Shown: piece by piece, positions 20,251-29,408 of the stretch
How the letters are laid out: each line of letters opens with the position of its first letter
Position numbering within the stretch: the stretch's first letter is position 1
DNA from: JANQQN01 sp964519665
GTDB taxonomy: Bacteria > Myxococcota > Kuafuiibacteriia > Kuafuiibacteriales > Kuafuiibacteriaceae
Reading direction: 5' to 3'
Assembly: GCA_964519665.1 (NCBI GenBank)
Contig: CAZFIV010000013.1
Location: forward strand, 1 to 64,000
DNA length: 64,000 nt
Program-made: the position numbers and the translations under genes
The notes under the pieces: model-generated
Told to the model about the DNA's origin: nothing
Database searches by the model: none
Seen by the model: the letters and a program-made list of their open reading frames with translations, nothing else

Positions 20251-21159
20251 TCAATACAAGCCTTCCACGGAGAGATAACGTTCGCCGGTATCGTAGCCGT
20301 AAGTCAAAACTCGTGAATTCGGAGGTAGGCGGGGCAGCCACTGCTCGACGGCCGCCAGCGATGCCCCGGTCGACGGCCCGACCAGCAGCCCTTCCTCTCT
20401 CGCAGCTCGGCGCGTCATCTCGAATGCGTCGCTTTCGCTGACGGTCGCTACGGCGTCGACCAGCGCCCGGTCTAAGGTGCGCGGCACGAAGCCCGGCCCG
20501 ATGCCCATCAGACGATGACTGCCCGCCTCTCCGCCGCTCAAAACGGCCGAACGCTGCGGCTCCACGGCGACCACCTGAAGCTCGGGCCACCTCTTCTTGA
20601 GCACGCGAGCCAGCCCCGTAATGTGCCCGCCGGTACCAACGCCGGTGATCAACGCATCGAGCCCCTCTGGAAAGTCTTCAAGGACTTCCGCGGCGCTGGT
20701 TCGCTCATGAACGCCGGGGTTGGCAGGATTGTCGAATTGCCGGGGCATCCACGCCTTGGGATTCTCACGGGCAAGCTCCTCTGCCCTGGCGATCGCGCCC
20801 ACCATGCCTTGGTGACGCGGTGTCAGTTCAAATCGAGCCCCGTAGGCGGCCAGGAGCCGGCGTCGTTCCACGCTCATGGACTCGGGCATGACCAAGAGCA
20901 AATCGTACCCCTTGACGGCCGAAACCATCGCCAGTCCGATGCCGGTGTTGCCGGACGTCGGCTCGATGATGACGCCGCCCGGAATGAGCGCCCCAGCGAC
21001 CTCGGCGGCCTCGACCATGGCGACCGCGATACGATCCTTGATGCTGCCGCCGGGATTTGCGGACTCGAGTTTAAGCCAGACCTCGCTGTCGGCGAACAGC
21101 CGGTGCATCCGAACATGAGGCGTTCGCCCCACCATCTCTAAAACCGAATTGACGCGCAC
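20251..21159 (-). CDS. cysK: Cysteine synthase (O-acetylserine sulfhydrylase)
   Basis: A 302-residue CysK/CysM-family enzyme that makes cysteine from O-acetylserine and sulfide. PLP lysine Lys41 is in NPGGSIKDRIA, the substrate loop is EPTSGNTGIGLAM, and the phosphate loop is TGVGTGGHITG. The conserved serine near the C-terminus (VGPSTGASLAA) is present. It lies 9 bases after the serine acetyltransferase gene and 2 bases before a second cysteine synthase, giving a cysE-cysK-cysK-like operon. CysE and CysK normally form the cysteine synthase complex through the CysE C-terminal tail, which here ends in isoleucine as required. Confidence 0.9.
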   Translation of the reverse strand: MRVNSVLEMVGRTPHVRMHRLFADSEVWLKLESANPGGSIKDRIAVAMVEAAEVAGALIPGGVIIEPTSGNTGIGLAMVSAVKGYDLLLVMPESMSVERRRLLAAYGARFELTPRHQGMVGAIARAEELARENPKAWMPRQFDNPANPGVHERTSAAEVLEDFPEGLDALITGVGTGGHITGLARVLKKRWPELQVVAVEPQRSAVLSGGEAGSHRLMGIGPGFVPRTLDRALVDAVATVSESDAFEMTRRAAREEGLLVGPSTGASLAAVEQWLPRLPPNSRVLTYGYDTGERYLSVEGLY

Positions 21160-21168
21160 GTGCGACCT

Positions 21169-22020
21169 CTAAATGTGAAACTCTAGGCCGTCACCGACCT
21201 CTTCCGAGTGACGTACCCGAACTTCGCTCTTGTTGTAGACCACGGAGTTCGGCGGCACCGACGACGTCACGAACGCGTTGCCGCCGATGACCGTTCCTCG
21301 ACCGACCCGGGTATCACCGCCGAGCACCGTGGCGTTCGCGTAAATGATGACGTCGTCCTCGATCGTCGGGTGCCGTTGCTTGTGAGCGAGCTCCTTTTTG
21401 ACGCTGAGCGCTCCGAGGGTCACGCCCTGATAGACCTTGACCCGCTCACCGATCATGGCCGTCTCACCGATCACGATACCGGTCGCGTGGTCGACGAAGA
21501 ACGGGCATCCCAAATGGGCGCCGGGGTGGATGTCGCAGCCCGAACGCTCGTGGGCGTACTCCGCTATCAAGCGGGGCACCACCGGCACTCCATGGCGGTA
21601 GAGTTGATGAGCGACCCGATGGGCGCAGATCGCGAGGAAGCCAGGGTAGGCCAGAATGACCTCGTCGGCCGACTCGGCCGCCGGGTCACCGTCGGCGATG
21701 AACTGGGCATCGTCGGTCAGGCAGTCACCCACGTCAGGAAGCCGAGAGAAGAAGGAGTCGATAACGCCGCGGGCTCTCGCATCTTCGATGCCGACCGCAG
21801 CCAACAGCTCGGTCAGGTCGGCTTCGACCCGCGCCGCCACCGCCAGCAGCTCGGCACGAGCGAATGGCGTTTCCACGAAGTGGGGAAATAGCAGCCCCAG
21901 GCAGCCGTGGAGCACTCGCTCGGCCTGCCGAGGCTTGATGTTTTCGTAACAGTAGGTGGGACGTTTGGCGATCAGTCGGTCAACGAGTTCTGTCCGCACT
22001 AGAAACGAGGAACACGGCAC
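21169..22020 (-). CDS. cysE: Serine O-acetyltransferase
   Basis: A 283-residue serine acetyltransferase producing O-acetylserine from serine and acetyl-CoA, the first step of cysteine synthesis. The N-terminal helical domain includes LAYPGFLAICAHRVAHQLY. The C-terminal left-handed beta-helix shows hexapeptide repeats and the catalytic-site region CDIHPGAHLGCPFFVDHATG, IVIGETAMIGERVKVYQGVT. The protein ends in EFHI, and a C-terminal Ile is the residue that docks into the CysK active site. It opens the cysteine operon. A few hydrophilic N-terminal residues (MPCSSFLVRTE) may be extra; the next plausible start is not obvious. Confidence 0.9.
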   Translation of the reverse strand: MPCSSFLVRTELVDRLIAKRPTYCYENIKPRQAERVLHGCLGLLFPHFVETPFARAELLAVAARVEADLTELLAAVGIEDARARGVIDSFFSRLPDVGDCLTDDAQFIADGDPAAESADEVILAYPGFLAICAHRVAHQLYRHGVPVVPRLIAEYAHERSGCDIHPGAHLGCPFFVDHATGIVIGETAMIGERVKVYQGVTLGALSVKKELAHKQRHPTIEDDVIIYANATVLGGDTRVGRGTVIGGNAFVTSSVPPNSVVYNKSEVRVRHSEEVGDGLEFHI

Positions 22021-22073
22021 GCTGGCCTTGCCAACCGCTCGTTCCCCATACTTGCAGGGGATTCACGGCGGAA

Positions 22074-23066
22074 TCAGTCGAGCTTCTGCTTTGCGAGCTT
22101 CGCGAGCGGAACCTCGGGGCGCGCCCCGTAGTGGCCGATGACCTCACCGGCCGCGATCGACCCCAATCGCCCCGATTCGGCCGGCGAACGGCCTTGCGTG
22201 TATCCGTACAGGAAGCCGGCCGCGTACAGGTCGCCGGCGCCCGTAGTGTCGATGACTCGCTCCACGGGTTCAGCTGGGACCTCGAAGCGCCCTTCGGGCG
22301 CGAAGACGACCGAGCCGGCCGCTCCGCGGGTCAGCGCGGCCACTTCGACCTGGCTTCGAACACGCTCCGACGCCTGTTCGAAGTCGTCGGTTTGGTACAA
22401 TGAGAGGATCTCGGATTCGTTGGCGAAGAGGATGTCGACATGACCGTCGACGAGGTCGAGGAAAGAATCGCGGTGCCGTTCCACGCAAAAGGCGTCCGAT
22501 AGACTGAGGGCGACTTTGCGGTCGGCCTCATGGGCGAGGTCGCAGGCCTTGACGAAGGCCTCCTTCGCGCGCGGAGGGTCCCAAAGGTACCCCTCAAGGT
22601 AGGTGACCTTGCTATTGCGGATGAGGTCTTCTTCGATGTCCTCGGGGCCGAGGTCGACGCAAGCGCCCAGATAGGTATTCATCGTACGCTGGGCATCAGG
22701 CGTAACCAAGATCAGACACCGCGCGGTCGGCTTACTCCGGGCGGCCGGATTGGTGTGGTACTCGACGCCGATCGCACGAATGTCGTGGATGAACACCTCT
22801 CCCAGCTCGTCGTCGGCGACCTTGCCGATGTACACGCCGCGACCGCCCAGCGACGCGATGCCGGCCATCGTGTTGCCCGCCGACCCGCCCGAGCTCTCGG
22901 TACCAGGGGGCATGAGCGAATAGAGGTGAGTTGCGGCATCCAGGTCGAGCAGAGTCATCGCTCCCTTCCGGAGGCCCTGCTCTTCCAAAAAGGCGTCGTC
23001 CGACTGCGCGATCACGTCGACAATCGCGTTGCCGATTCCGCACACGTCATACAGTTGCCCGGTCAT
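22074..23066 (-). CDS. PfkB-family sugar/adenosine kinase
   Basis: A 330-residue ribokinase-fold (PfkB) kinase. The N-terminal signature is CGIGNAIVDVIAQ, the first PfkB motif surrounds GGSAGNTMAGIASLGGRGVY, and the catalytic motif DTTGAGDLYAAGFLYG contains the base aspartate. The SSGGSAGNT and YLGAC patterns resemble bacterial adenosine-kinase-like members annotated in many proteobacteria. The reaction is ATP-dependent phosphorylation of a nucleoside or sugar, most likely adenosine. It lies between the cysteine operon and the E1 genes on the same strand, with gaps of 53 and 81 bases, so it could be a single-gene unit. Confidence 0.82.
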   Translation of the reverse strand: MTGQLYDVCGIGNAIVDVIAQSDDAFLEEQGLRKGAMTLLDLDAATHLYSLMPPGTESSGGSAGNTMAGIASLGGRGVYIGKVADDELGEVFIHDIRAIGVEYHTNPAARSKPTARCLILVTPDAQRTMNTYLGACVDLGPEDIEEDLIRNSKVTYLEGYLWDPPRAKEAFVKACDLAHEADRKVALSLSDAFCVERHRDSFLDLVDGHVDILFANESEILSLYQTDDFEQASERVRSQVEVAALTRGAAGSVVFAPEGRFEVPAEPVERVIDTTGAGDLYAAGFLYGYTQGRSPAESGRLGSIAAGEVIGHYGARPEVPLAKLAKQKLD

Positions 23067-23147
23067 CCGTTCCCTCGTTGACTGGTAAGCATCGTCCGCC
23101 CTTCCCGCAGACGACTACGCAGGTCAATCGTTTGCTCGGGGCGCGGC

Positions 23148-24206
23148 CTAGGCTTGTATCGAGGCTAGGCGCCGCATCGCCTCGATGATGTTCTCTTCCT
23201 GCGGCACCTGATGCCGCTCGAGGCTCCACGCCAATCCGATGCCGGGGGTCGCCGCGCCCGCGAGAAGCTGAGGCGGGGCCTCCAGATAGTAAAAGCAGTC
23301 TTCGTTGACAACGCGGATCAGGTGCTCGCCGAAGTTGGTGATTTCCGTGTCTTCGTTGACCTGAAGAAACCGCCCCGTCTTCTTGACGGACTCCACGATC
23401 GCCGCCCGATCGAACGGAATCAATGACCGCAGATCGATCACTTCGCAGTCGATGCCTTCCTCGGCGAGCTTTTCGGCGGCCGACTTGCACAACGGCGCGG
23501 TTCGACCGTAGCTGACCACCGTAAGGTCGCGCCCCGGCCGCAAGGTCTTCGCGACGCCGAGCGGGATCTCGAAATCGGGGAGTTCGGGCCAGCGCGGCGT
23601 CCACTCGGTCCGGGCCGCCCCTACCGGCGCGTCGATCAGCTTCGAGAGCTCCCGATGGTCGGCCGGTTCTCCTGGAATCTTCTCCCGGCCCTGCGGTCGA
23701 ATCAGTGCCTTGGGATAGAGGAACATGACCGGATTGGGGTCTTTGATCGCGGATATCAACAGCCCGTACGCGTCGAGAGGTGTCGACGGCAACACGACCT
23801 TCCACCCGTGGATGTGGGTCATCATCGCGTCGAAAGAGTGCGAGTGATACAGCGATCCGTGGATACCGGAGCCCACCGGGGTCATCACCACGATCGGCAC
23901 CGGGTACTGCCCGTTGCTCGACCACAGCGAGTTCCCGGCCAACTTCAGGAGGTCGATGGTGTTGAAGACATAGTCGCAGAACTGGATCTCGGCGACGCAT
24001 CGGGAGCCCGCCATCGCGAGACCCATGGCCGTTCCGATGATGCCTCGCTCATCCAATGGAGAGTTCCAGGCCGTGGTTAGACCCTGGGTACACGTGAACA
24101 CGCCCCCCAACGGTGGGCCCACGTCCTCGCCAAAAATGTCGGTCACGCCGAGCTTGGTCTCGCCGACGTGAAGAGCCATCCGAATGGCTTGCGCGATATT
24201 GGCCAT
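23148..24206 (-). CDS. 2-oxoacid dehydrogenase E1 component, beta subunit
   Basis: A 352-residue transketolase-like E1 beta subunit. It opens with MANIAQAIRMALHVG. Family stretches include FGEDVGPPLGGVFTCTQGL, MGLAMAGSRCVAEIQFCDYV, YHSHSFDAMMTHIHGWKVVL and PNPVMFLYPKALIR. A C-terminal transketolase domain follows (LTVVSYGRTAPLCKSAAEKL, IDLRSLIPFD). With the alpha subunit it decarboxylates a 2-oxoacid (pyruvate or branched chain) using thiamine diphosphate. The gene starts 9 bases after the alpha-subunit gene ends. No E2 or E3 gene is nearby in the window. The pyruvate versus branched-chain choice cannot be made safely. Confidence 0.88.
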   Translation of the reverse strand: MANIAQAIRMALHVGETKLGVTDIFGEDVGPPLGGVFTCTQGLTTAWNSPLDERGIIGTAMGLAMAGSRCVAEIQFCDYVFNTIDLLKLAGNSLWSSNGQYPVPIVVMTPVGSGIHGSLYHSHSFDAMMTHIHGWKVVLPSTPLDAYGLLISAIKDPNPVMFLYPKALIRPQGREKIPGEPADHRELSKLIDAPVGAARTEWTPRWPELPDFEIPLGVAKTLRPGRDLTVVSYGRTAPLCKSAAEKLAEEGIDCEVIDLRSLIPFDRAAIVESVKKTGRFLQVNEDTEITNFGEHLIRVVNEDCFYYLEAPPQLLAGAATPGIGLAWSLERHQVPQEENIIEAMRRLASIQA

Positions 24207-24215
24207 GGTTTCCTC

Positions 24216-25211
24216 TCAGGCGTACGTGTGGTCGTAGATCGAGTCGGGAGACGGCTCGGGCTCTTCGACGGCCTGGTTGCGTGCCTCGAGTGCCTCTCGT
24301 GCGTAAGCCGCCTTGATCTCGTGGGCTTGGTCGGTCGTCAGCCATCCTCGCTCGATCAACTTGGCCTCGAAGTCCAAGAGGCAGTCGGGTTCGTTGTCGA
24401 TCCGAGCCCCGCCCGATGACGACGAGTGACCATGCAGCCGAGAAGTGATCGCCTCCAGCACGAAGGGCTTCCGCTCCTTTCGGATGTAAGCCATGACCTC
24501 CGATAGCGCGCTCCAGCTGCCATGCGGGTCATTGCCGTCGATCACGTCCCATCGAATGCCGAACGGCTCACCGCGACGAGCGATGAACTCGCACCCCTGA
24601 ACCTCTTCGTGCGAGGTCGAGATGCCCCACTTGTTGTTGATGATGATGATGAGCATGGGGAGCTCCCGCCCCGGCCGGCTCGACCAGTTGAGGCAGGTCG
24701 CGAAGTCGCCCTCGGCCGTGCCCGCGTCGCCGCCGTTGACGATCGTGAGCCCTTCCCCACCGTGGCGAAGCTGAGCGAGGGCGGTGCCGGGAGCGACGGA
24801 GTACTGGGTCTCGATCGTCGATGTGCTGGGCACGATGTTCCACTCGCGCCGACAAACGTGATTGACGAAGTTTCGGCCTCCCGTGAAGGGGTCGGTCGCC
24901 CGGCTGGCCATTTGGCGAACAAAGTCGATCATCTCACCGCCCATACCTAAAACGATGGCCGAGCTCCGATAGTGCAGGTGTAGGTAATCGTAGGCGGGTC
25001 CCTGGCCTTTCTTGACGAGCAGGCCCAAAGGAACGTTGAACGCCTCCTCGCCGGGGCCACCAATCCAGAAAAACCCGTCCGCCGACTTGGACATCTTGAT
25101 CAGCCGTTCTTCGAGGGCTCGAGCCTTAGCCATCAGCCGATATACACCCAGCTCGTCCATTGGCTGGACCTGCCCTCGGTACGCCTGAGGTACGCCCCGT
25201 AGCTCGTTCAT
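24216..25211 (-). CDS. 2-oxoacid dehydrogenase E1 component, alpha subunit
   Basis: A 331-residue ThDP-dependent E1 alpha subunit. It shows YRLMAKARALEERLIKM at the N-terminus and GPGEEAFNVPLGLLVKKGQG. The ThDP-binding motif begins GGDAGTAEGDFATCLNW and ends IIINNKWGIST (GDx...NN form). The alanine in GDA rather than GDG is common in branched-chain-type enzymes. The phosphorylation-loop-like region HSSSSGGARIDNEP is conserved in position. It precedes the beta subunit by 9 bases and is divergent from the M3 peptidase gene. Substrate specificity cannot be settled from the window. Confidence 0.88.
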   Translation of the reverse strand: MNELRGVPQAYRGQVQPMDELGVYRLMAKARALEERLIKMSKSADGFFWIGGPGEEAFNVPLGLLVKKGQGPAYDYLHLHYRSSAIVLGMGGEMIDFVRQMASRATDPFTGGRNFVNHVCRREWNIVPSTSTIETQYSVAPGTALAQLRHGGEGLTIVNGGDAGTAEGDFATCLNWSSRPGRELPMLIIIINNKWGISTSHEEVQGCEFIARRGEPFGIRWDVIDGNDPHGSWSALSEVMAYIRKERKPFVLEAITSRLHGHSSSSGGARIDNEPDCLLDFEAKLIERGWLTTDQAHEIKAAYAREALEARNQAVEEPEPSPDSIYDHTYA

Positions 25212-25293
25212 CGTGCCGGCCCTCTAGCACGCTTTACTGGTCATCGCAGCGACAGGTTTGTGCGGGCACGGGGTTGTAGGGTACTGAGCGCTG

Positions 25294-27399
25294 ATGAAAC
25301 ATTCTCACCTGTTCTGGGGGCTCGTCGGGATGGCCCTTATCGCAGGCGCCTGCACCGCTAGTCGGCCTTCCGGCCGGGAAGAGCGTGCGAACGCGACCGG
25401 AACCGCCGGTTCGAAGGCGAACGCGGACTCGACGGTGTCCTCGAGCAGGAGTGTTCGTCCCGCGGAGACAAGCATCGCACTCGACTGGCGATCACCCCGC
25501 GCGGTCCGCGAGACCTGCAAGGCCCGCATCGAACGGATCGAGGCCCTCCGCAAAGCCGTGACCTCGGTGGACCCGAGCCGTGCTTTGATGACCGATGACC
25601 TGATGCGTCGAGAGATCGACCGGGTCCGTGGCGCGGCGGGTCTCCTCGGGTCGGTCCACCCGGACGTCGGCGTCCAAGACGCCGCCGAACAGTGTGAGCG
25701 GGACCTCGAGGCGCTCGGGGCCGAAATACGGCTCGACCGGGCCGTCTACGAAGCGCTCGCCGCCACGGAGCGCTCGAAGATCGACCGATGGGCAGAACGG
25801 AGCCTCGACAAGACCTTGCGTGATTTCAAGCGCGCGGGGGTCGACCGCGACGAGGCCACCCGAGCCAAGCTGAAGAAGCTCTCCGACGACATCATTCGGG
25901 TCGGCCAGGAATTCTCGAGGGCCATTCGAGAGGATGTGCGCTCGATTCGCGTGCAGCCCGCCGCGCTCGACGGCCTGCCGGCTGATTTCATCGCCAGCCA
26001 TCCGCCCGACACGGATGGACGTGTGACCATCACCACCAGCTACCCCGACTTTTTCCCCGTGCAGCGCTACGCAAAGCGCGAATCGGTCCGCCGAGACCTC
26101 TATCTTCAGTATCTGAATCGCGGGTACCCGGCCAATGATCAATACCTGGCGGAGCTGCTTCAGCTCCGCCGTGAGTACGCTCATACGCTCGGATATCCCA
26201 CCTGGGCCGACTACGACGCGGCCGACAAAATGGCCAAGACGTCGGCTCGCATCGCCGACTTCATCGGTGAGCTGGAGTCGATCGCAGGACCTCGAAACGA
26301 ACGCGATCTCCAGGTGTTGCTCGCACGCAAGCGCAAGGACGACCCGGGCGCGAAGCACGTTCAGGTTTGGGACCGCTTCTACTACGTCGACCGGGTCCGC
26401 GCGGAAGAATACGACTTTGACGCGCAGTCGGTCCGCCCCTACTTCGAGTTCGAGCGGGTCACCGCGGGCCTCCTGAGCCTGTACGGCGAACTGTTCGACG
26501 TGCGGTTCGAGACCGACCCCGAAGCTCCGGTCTGGCATCCCTCGGTCAAAGCATACCGGCTCTACAGCGGAGACGAGCTGATCGGCCGCTTCTATCTCGA
26601 CATGCACCCGCGCCCCGGCAAGTACGGCCACGCCGCGATGTTCCCCATACAGACAGGGGTCCGAAGGACCGCCGGTCGAGACGGACAGCTCGCCATCGCG
26701 TCCCTAGTCTGCAACTTCCCAGACCCGGGCAAGACCTCGCCGGCCCTGATGGAGCACCAGCAGGTCGTCACCTATTTCCACGAGTTCGGGCACCTGGTGC
26801 ACCATCTGTTGGCCAACGGAAGCCCTTGGGTCACCTTGGGCGGCATTTCCACCGAATGGGATTTCGTCGAGGCGCCTTCACAGCTGCTCGAAGAGTGGGC
26901 GTGGGACCCGACCGTCCTCGCTCGTTTCGCTCACCACATCGAGACGAACGAACCGATTCCGGCCTCGATGGTGGAGCGAATGCGCAGATCGTCGGAGTTT
27001 GGAAAGGGCATCCACGTGCAGCGCCAGCTCTACTACACCGCGCTGTCGTTCTACCTGTACACCGCCGACCCGAGCTCCCTCGACCTTTCGGCCTTCGAGC
27101 GCGAGACGATGAAAAAGTACAGCCCGTTCCCCTATCCGCCCGGCACCCACGGCTACGCGAGTTTCGGGCACCTGAGCGGGTATACTTCCGCCTACTATAC
27201 CTACCAGTGGAGCCTGGTCCTGGCGAAAGACATCTTCACCCGATTCGACGCGGAGGGCCTCCTGAGCCCCAAAACCGCCCGCGACTACCGTCAGGCCATC
27301 CTTATGCCGGGGGGCTCGAAAGACGCCGCCGCGCTGGTGGGAGACTTTCTCGGCCGGCCGAGCACGATCGACGCATATCGCGCCTGGCTTGACCGATGA
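25294..27399 (+). CDS. M3-family zinc metallopeptidase lipoprotein
   Basis: A 701-residue thimet-oligopeptidase-like peptidase. A lipoprotein signal ends in IAGAC and a Ser/Ala-rich linker follows. The zinc site HEFGH is at about residues 496-500, and the third ligand Glu at about 526 in DFVEAPSQLLEEW. The substrate-binding Tyr/His region is GYASFGHLSGYTSAYYTYQW near the C-terminus. M3 enzymes degrade short peptides; the lipobox points to a periplasmic or outer-membrane location rather than the usual cytoplasm. It starts 82 bases from the divergent E1 alpha gene and is 42 bases before the next gene on the same strand. Confidence 0.9.
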   Translation: MKHSHLFWGLVGMALIAGACTASRPSGREERANATGTAGSKANADSTVSSSRSVRPAETSIALDWRSPRAVRETCKARIERIEALRKAVTSVDPSRALMTDDLMRREIDRVRGAAGLLGSVHPDVGVQDAAEQCERDLEALGAEIRLDRAVYEALAATERSKIDRWAERSLDKTLRDFKRAGVDRDEATRAKLKKLSDDIIRVGQEFSRAIREDVRSIRVQPAALDGLPADFIASHPPDTDGRVTITTSYPDFFPVQRYAKRESVRRDLYLQYLNRGYPANDQYLAELLQLRREYAHTLGYPTWADYDAADKMAKTSARIADFIGELESIAGPRNERDLQVLLARKRKDDPGAKHVQVWDRFYYVDRVRAEEYDFDAQSVRPYFEFERVTAGLLSLYGELFDVRFETDPEAPVWHPSVKAYRLYSGDELIGRFYLDMHPRPGKYGHAAMFPIQTGVRRTAGRDGQLAIASLVCNFPDPGKTSPALMEHQQVVTYFHEFGHLVHHLLANGSPWVTLGGISTEWDFVEAPSQLLEEWAWDPTVLARFAHHIETNEPIPASMVERMRRSSEFGKGIHVQRQLYYTALSFYLYTADPSSLDLSAFERETMKKYSPFPYPPGTHGYASFGHLSGYTSAYYTYQWSLVLAKDIFTRFDAEGLLSPKTARDYRQAILMPGGSKDAAALVGDFLGRPSTIDAYRAWLDR

Positions 27400-27441
27400 G
27401 CGACTTTTCCCAGCCCCACAGCGTGACTACACTCGTCCTCG

Positions 27442-27855
27442 ATGAAGACCAAGCGCACTGACGACTGGATGGAACAAGCCGAAAAGCTCGGCCAGCACCT
27501 GGCCCAAGGTCTCGAAGCCTTCGGGGACCGGGTCGCGAAGGCGATCGAGGCCATCGAGACCAAGGTCGGCCCCCAGCTTCGTAAGGCCGCCGAGGGCCTC
27601 AATCTCGACGACCAGCGACCTCCCGCCGGCCATGCCGGCGCGGTCGAAAACGTCGGCGTCGGTGACGTGTTCGAGCTCGAGCGCGACCTCTACATGCGAC
27701 TTGGAGCGCTACCGGGAGTCGCAGCCACCGACCTGATCGACACCGTTCACCTCAGCAGCGGCCAGGTCCGTCAGTTTCCCCGCGGCACGATCGTGGTCGC
27801 GGTCGATGCGACCCTCGTCGTGAAAAACGACGACCCCCCTTCGACGTCTGCCTGA
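27442..27855 (+). CDS. Small protein with amphipathic helical N-terminus, unknown
   Basis: A 137-residue protein that I do not recognise. Residues 5-55 form a strongly amphipathic helix (AEKLGQHLAQGLEAFGDRVA, KAIEAIETKVGPQLRKAAEG). A short linker and a compact alpha/beta-looking tail follow (RGTIVVAVDATLVVKNDDPP). There is no signal peptide or membrane segment. It lies 42 bases after the M3 peptidase gene and about 137 bases before the ParA-containing gene trio, so it could belong to either neighbour or stand alone. Confidence 0.55.
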   Translation: MKTKRTDDWMEQAEKLGQHLAQGLEAFGDRVAKAIEAIETKVGPQLRKAAEGLNLDDQRPPAGHAGAVENVGVGDVFELERDLYMRLGALPGVAATDLIDTVHLSSGQVRQFPRGTIVVAVDATLVVKNDDPPSTSA

Positions 27856-27992
27856 CCCTCTTCGACTCGCTCCAATGGAACTGCGCCAGCCGGATTGCGG
27901 CTAGCGCGCATGGGGATCGACGAACGCGCCCGCGTAGTGTACCTTGCAGTAGACCTCGGCCGTGATGGTCGATGATGGTCACGAAGGTAACG

Positions 27993-29408
27993 ATGAAACC
28001 CGTCGATGCGCCCGTTTTGCCCAGTACGCCCGATGCTTCGGCTTGCGTGGCCAGCGACGATCTTGCCGGCGCCCTTTCGTCAGCGCTCGAGCGGGCTTCT
28101 TTGCTCGAATGGAAACTCGAGCAGGTCACCCTGCGCGAGAAAGACCTCTGGTTGCGTCTCGAGGCCGAACGCAACGGCCTCGCGTCGGCGCAGCAGCGGG
28201 TGGTCGACCTGTCCGCTCGCGTCCACGAAGCCGAGATGGCGTTGGCCGACGCCCACCGCGCCAACGCCGCTCTCACCGCTCGCCTGGCCGATGCCGAACA
28301 GCACCGGGCTGACTCCGCCCGCTCCGCCGAGCCCGAGACGGTCGCGGTAGCTCGAGCCTGGCGCGCCGCCGAGCAGCGGGCCACGCAAAAAGAGGCCGAG
28401 CTACGAGAGGCGCGCGCTCGCTTGGAGGTCCTCGAACACGCGCAGGTCCGCTTTCACGCGCGCCTTTACGAGTGGCAGCGACAAACCGCGACCGAGCAAC
28501 CCGACCTCGATCTGGCCGAGTTGATCGCCGAGCTGCGGGCGGAAGTGCTTCGGCTCACTCATGCCAATCAGCGGCTGCGGGCGCAGCGAGCGCCCGACCG
28601 CGAGCCGGCGGAAACCGACGAGGCCGCGGGGTCGACCGTCGACGCGGGGTCCGACCCGCGCTCAGCAGCCCCGCCGTCGACCGCCCCCGTCGTCGCCACC
28701 TCGGCGGTCGCCATCGCGGCGGTCTCCACCCCGGTCCGGTCAGCGCGGTATTGCCCCGGCTCAGCGGCCGCCGAGCGCTTGTGGTCGCCGGACCCGGAGG
28801 CCCGTCGGCAGGCGGCCGAAGCTCTGCTGCGGCTAAACTCGCCCATCGGAAGGCAGGCGGTGTTAACCGCCTTGGCCACCGCCTCGGCGCCCGATGAGTT
28901 GGTGTTCCTGCTGACCCGCCTCGCCCGAAACGGCGGCATCGATTCCAGCGTGGACTTGAGCCGGTTCCTCGAACATTCGGACGCCGCGGTGCGGGCGGCG
29001 GCGGTCGACGCGGTCGAGCTTGGCCCGGTCCTCGACCGCGCGTGCCAAGACATCGACCCCTTCGTTCGCCGCCGAGCCCTCATTCGGTTGTCGAACCTCG
29101 ATGCGCAGAGCGCCCGGACGACGCTTACCCAAGCGCTCAAGGACGCCGACCCGGGGGTCCGTCGAACGGCGTGTGCGGCTCTGGCTCGGCAGGCCCGCGG
29201 CGCCGAAGTGAGCGCCCTGCTGGCTGCGGCCGACGATCCCGACGCGGGGGTTCGGGCCGCCGCGATCCGGGCGCTGCCACTCGAACTCCGCCGCCAACTC
29301 GCGACCGTCGTGGTCGCCGACCCGAATCAACGCCGAGCCGCTCTGAGCGCCATCCGGGCCCAGCGACGCGCGCGCGGCGCCCTGGAGACGTCCCAGAATG
29401 CAAGGTGA
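27993..29408 (+). CDS. Coiled-coil plus HEAT-repeat protein upstream of ParA
   Basis: I prefer ATG 27993 because GAAGG lies 5 nt upstream, giving 471 residues; ATG 27972 would add seven. Residues 30-190 form a long coiled coil rich in Ala, Glu and Arg (LEWKLEQVTLREKDLWLRLE, ARARLEVLEHAQVRFHARLY). A disordered Pro/Ala segment follows. About 190 residues of HEAT-like helical repeats then start near WSPDPEARRQAAEALLRL, with units such as HSDAAVRAAAVDAVELG, DADPGVRRTACAALARQ and DPDAGVRAAAIRALPLE. HEAT arrays are protein-binding scaffolds. The stop overlaps the ParA start by 11 nt, implying translational coupling and a shared function. I do not know a named homologue. Confidence 0.7.
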   Translation: MKPVDAPVLPSTPDASACVASDDLAGALSSALERASLLEWKLEQVTLREKDLWLRLEAERNGLASAQQRVVDLSARVHEAEMALADAHRANAALTARLADAEQHRADSARSAEPETVAVARAWRAAEQRATQKEAELREARARLEVLEHAQVRFHARLYEWQRQTATEQPDLDLAELIAELRAEVLRLTHANQRLRAQRAPDREPAETDEAAGSTVDAGSDPRSAAPPSTAPVVATSAVAIAAVSTPVRSARYCPGSAAAERLWSPDPEARRQAAEALLRLNSPIGRQAVLTALATASAPDELVFLLTRLARNGGIDSSVDLSRFLEHSDAAVRAAAVDAVELGPVLDRACQDIDPFVRRRALIRLSNLDAQSARTTLTQALKDADPGVRRTACAALARQARGAEVSALLAAADDPDAGVRAAAIRALPLELRRQLATVVVADPNQRRAALSAIRAQRRARGALETSQNAR

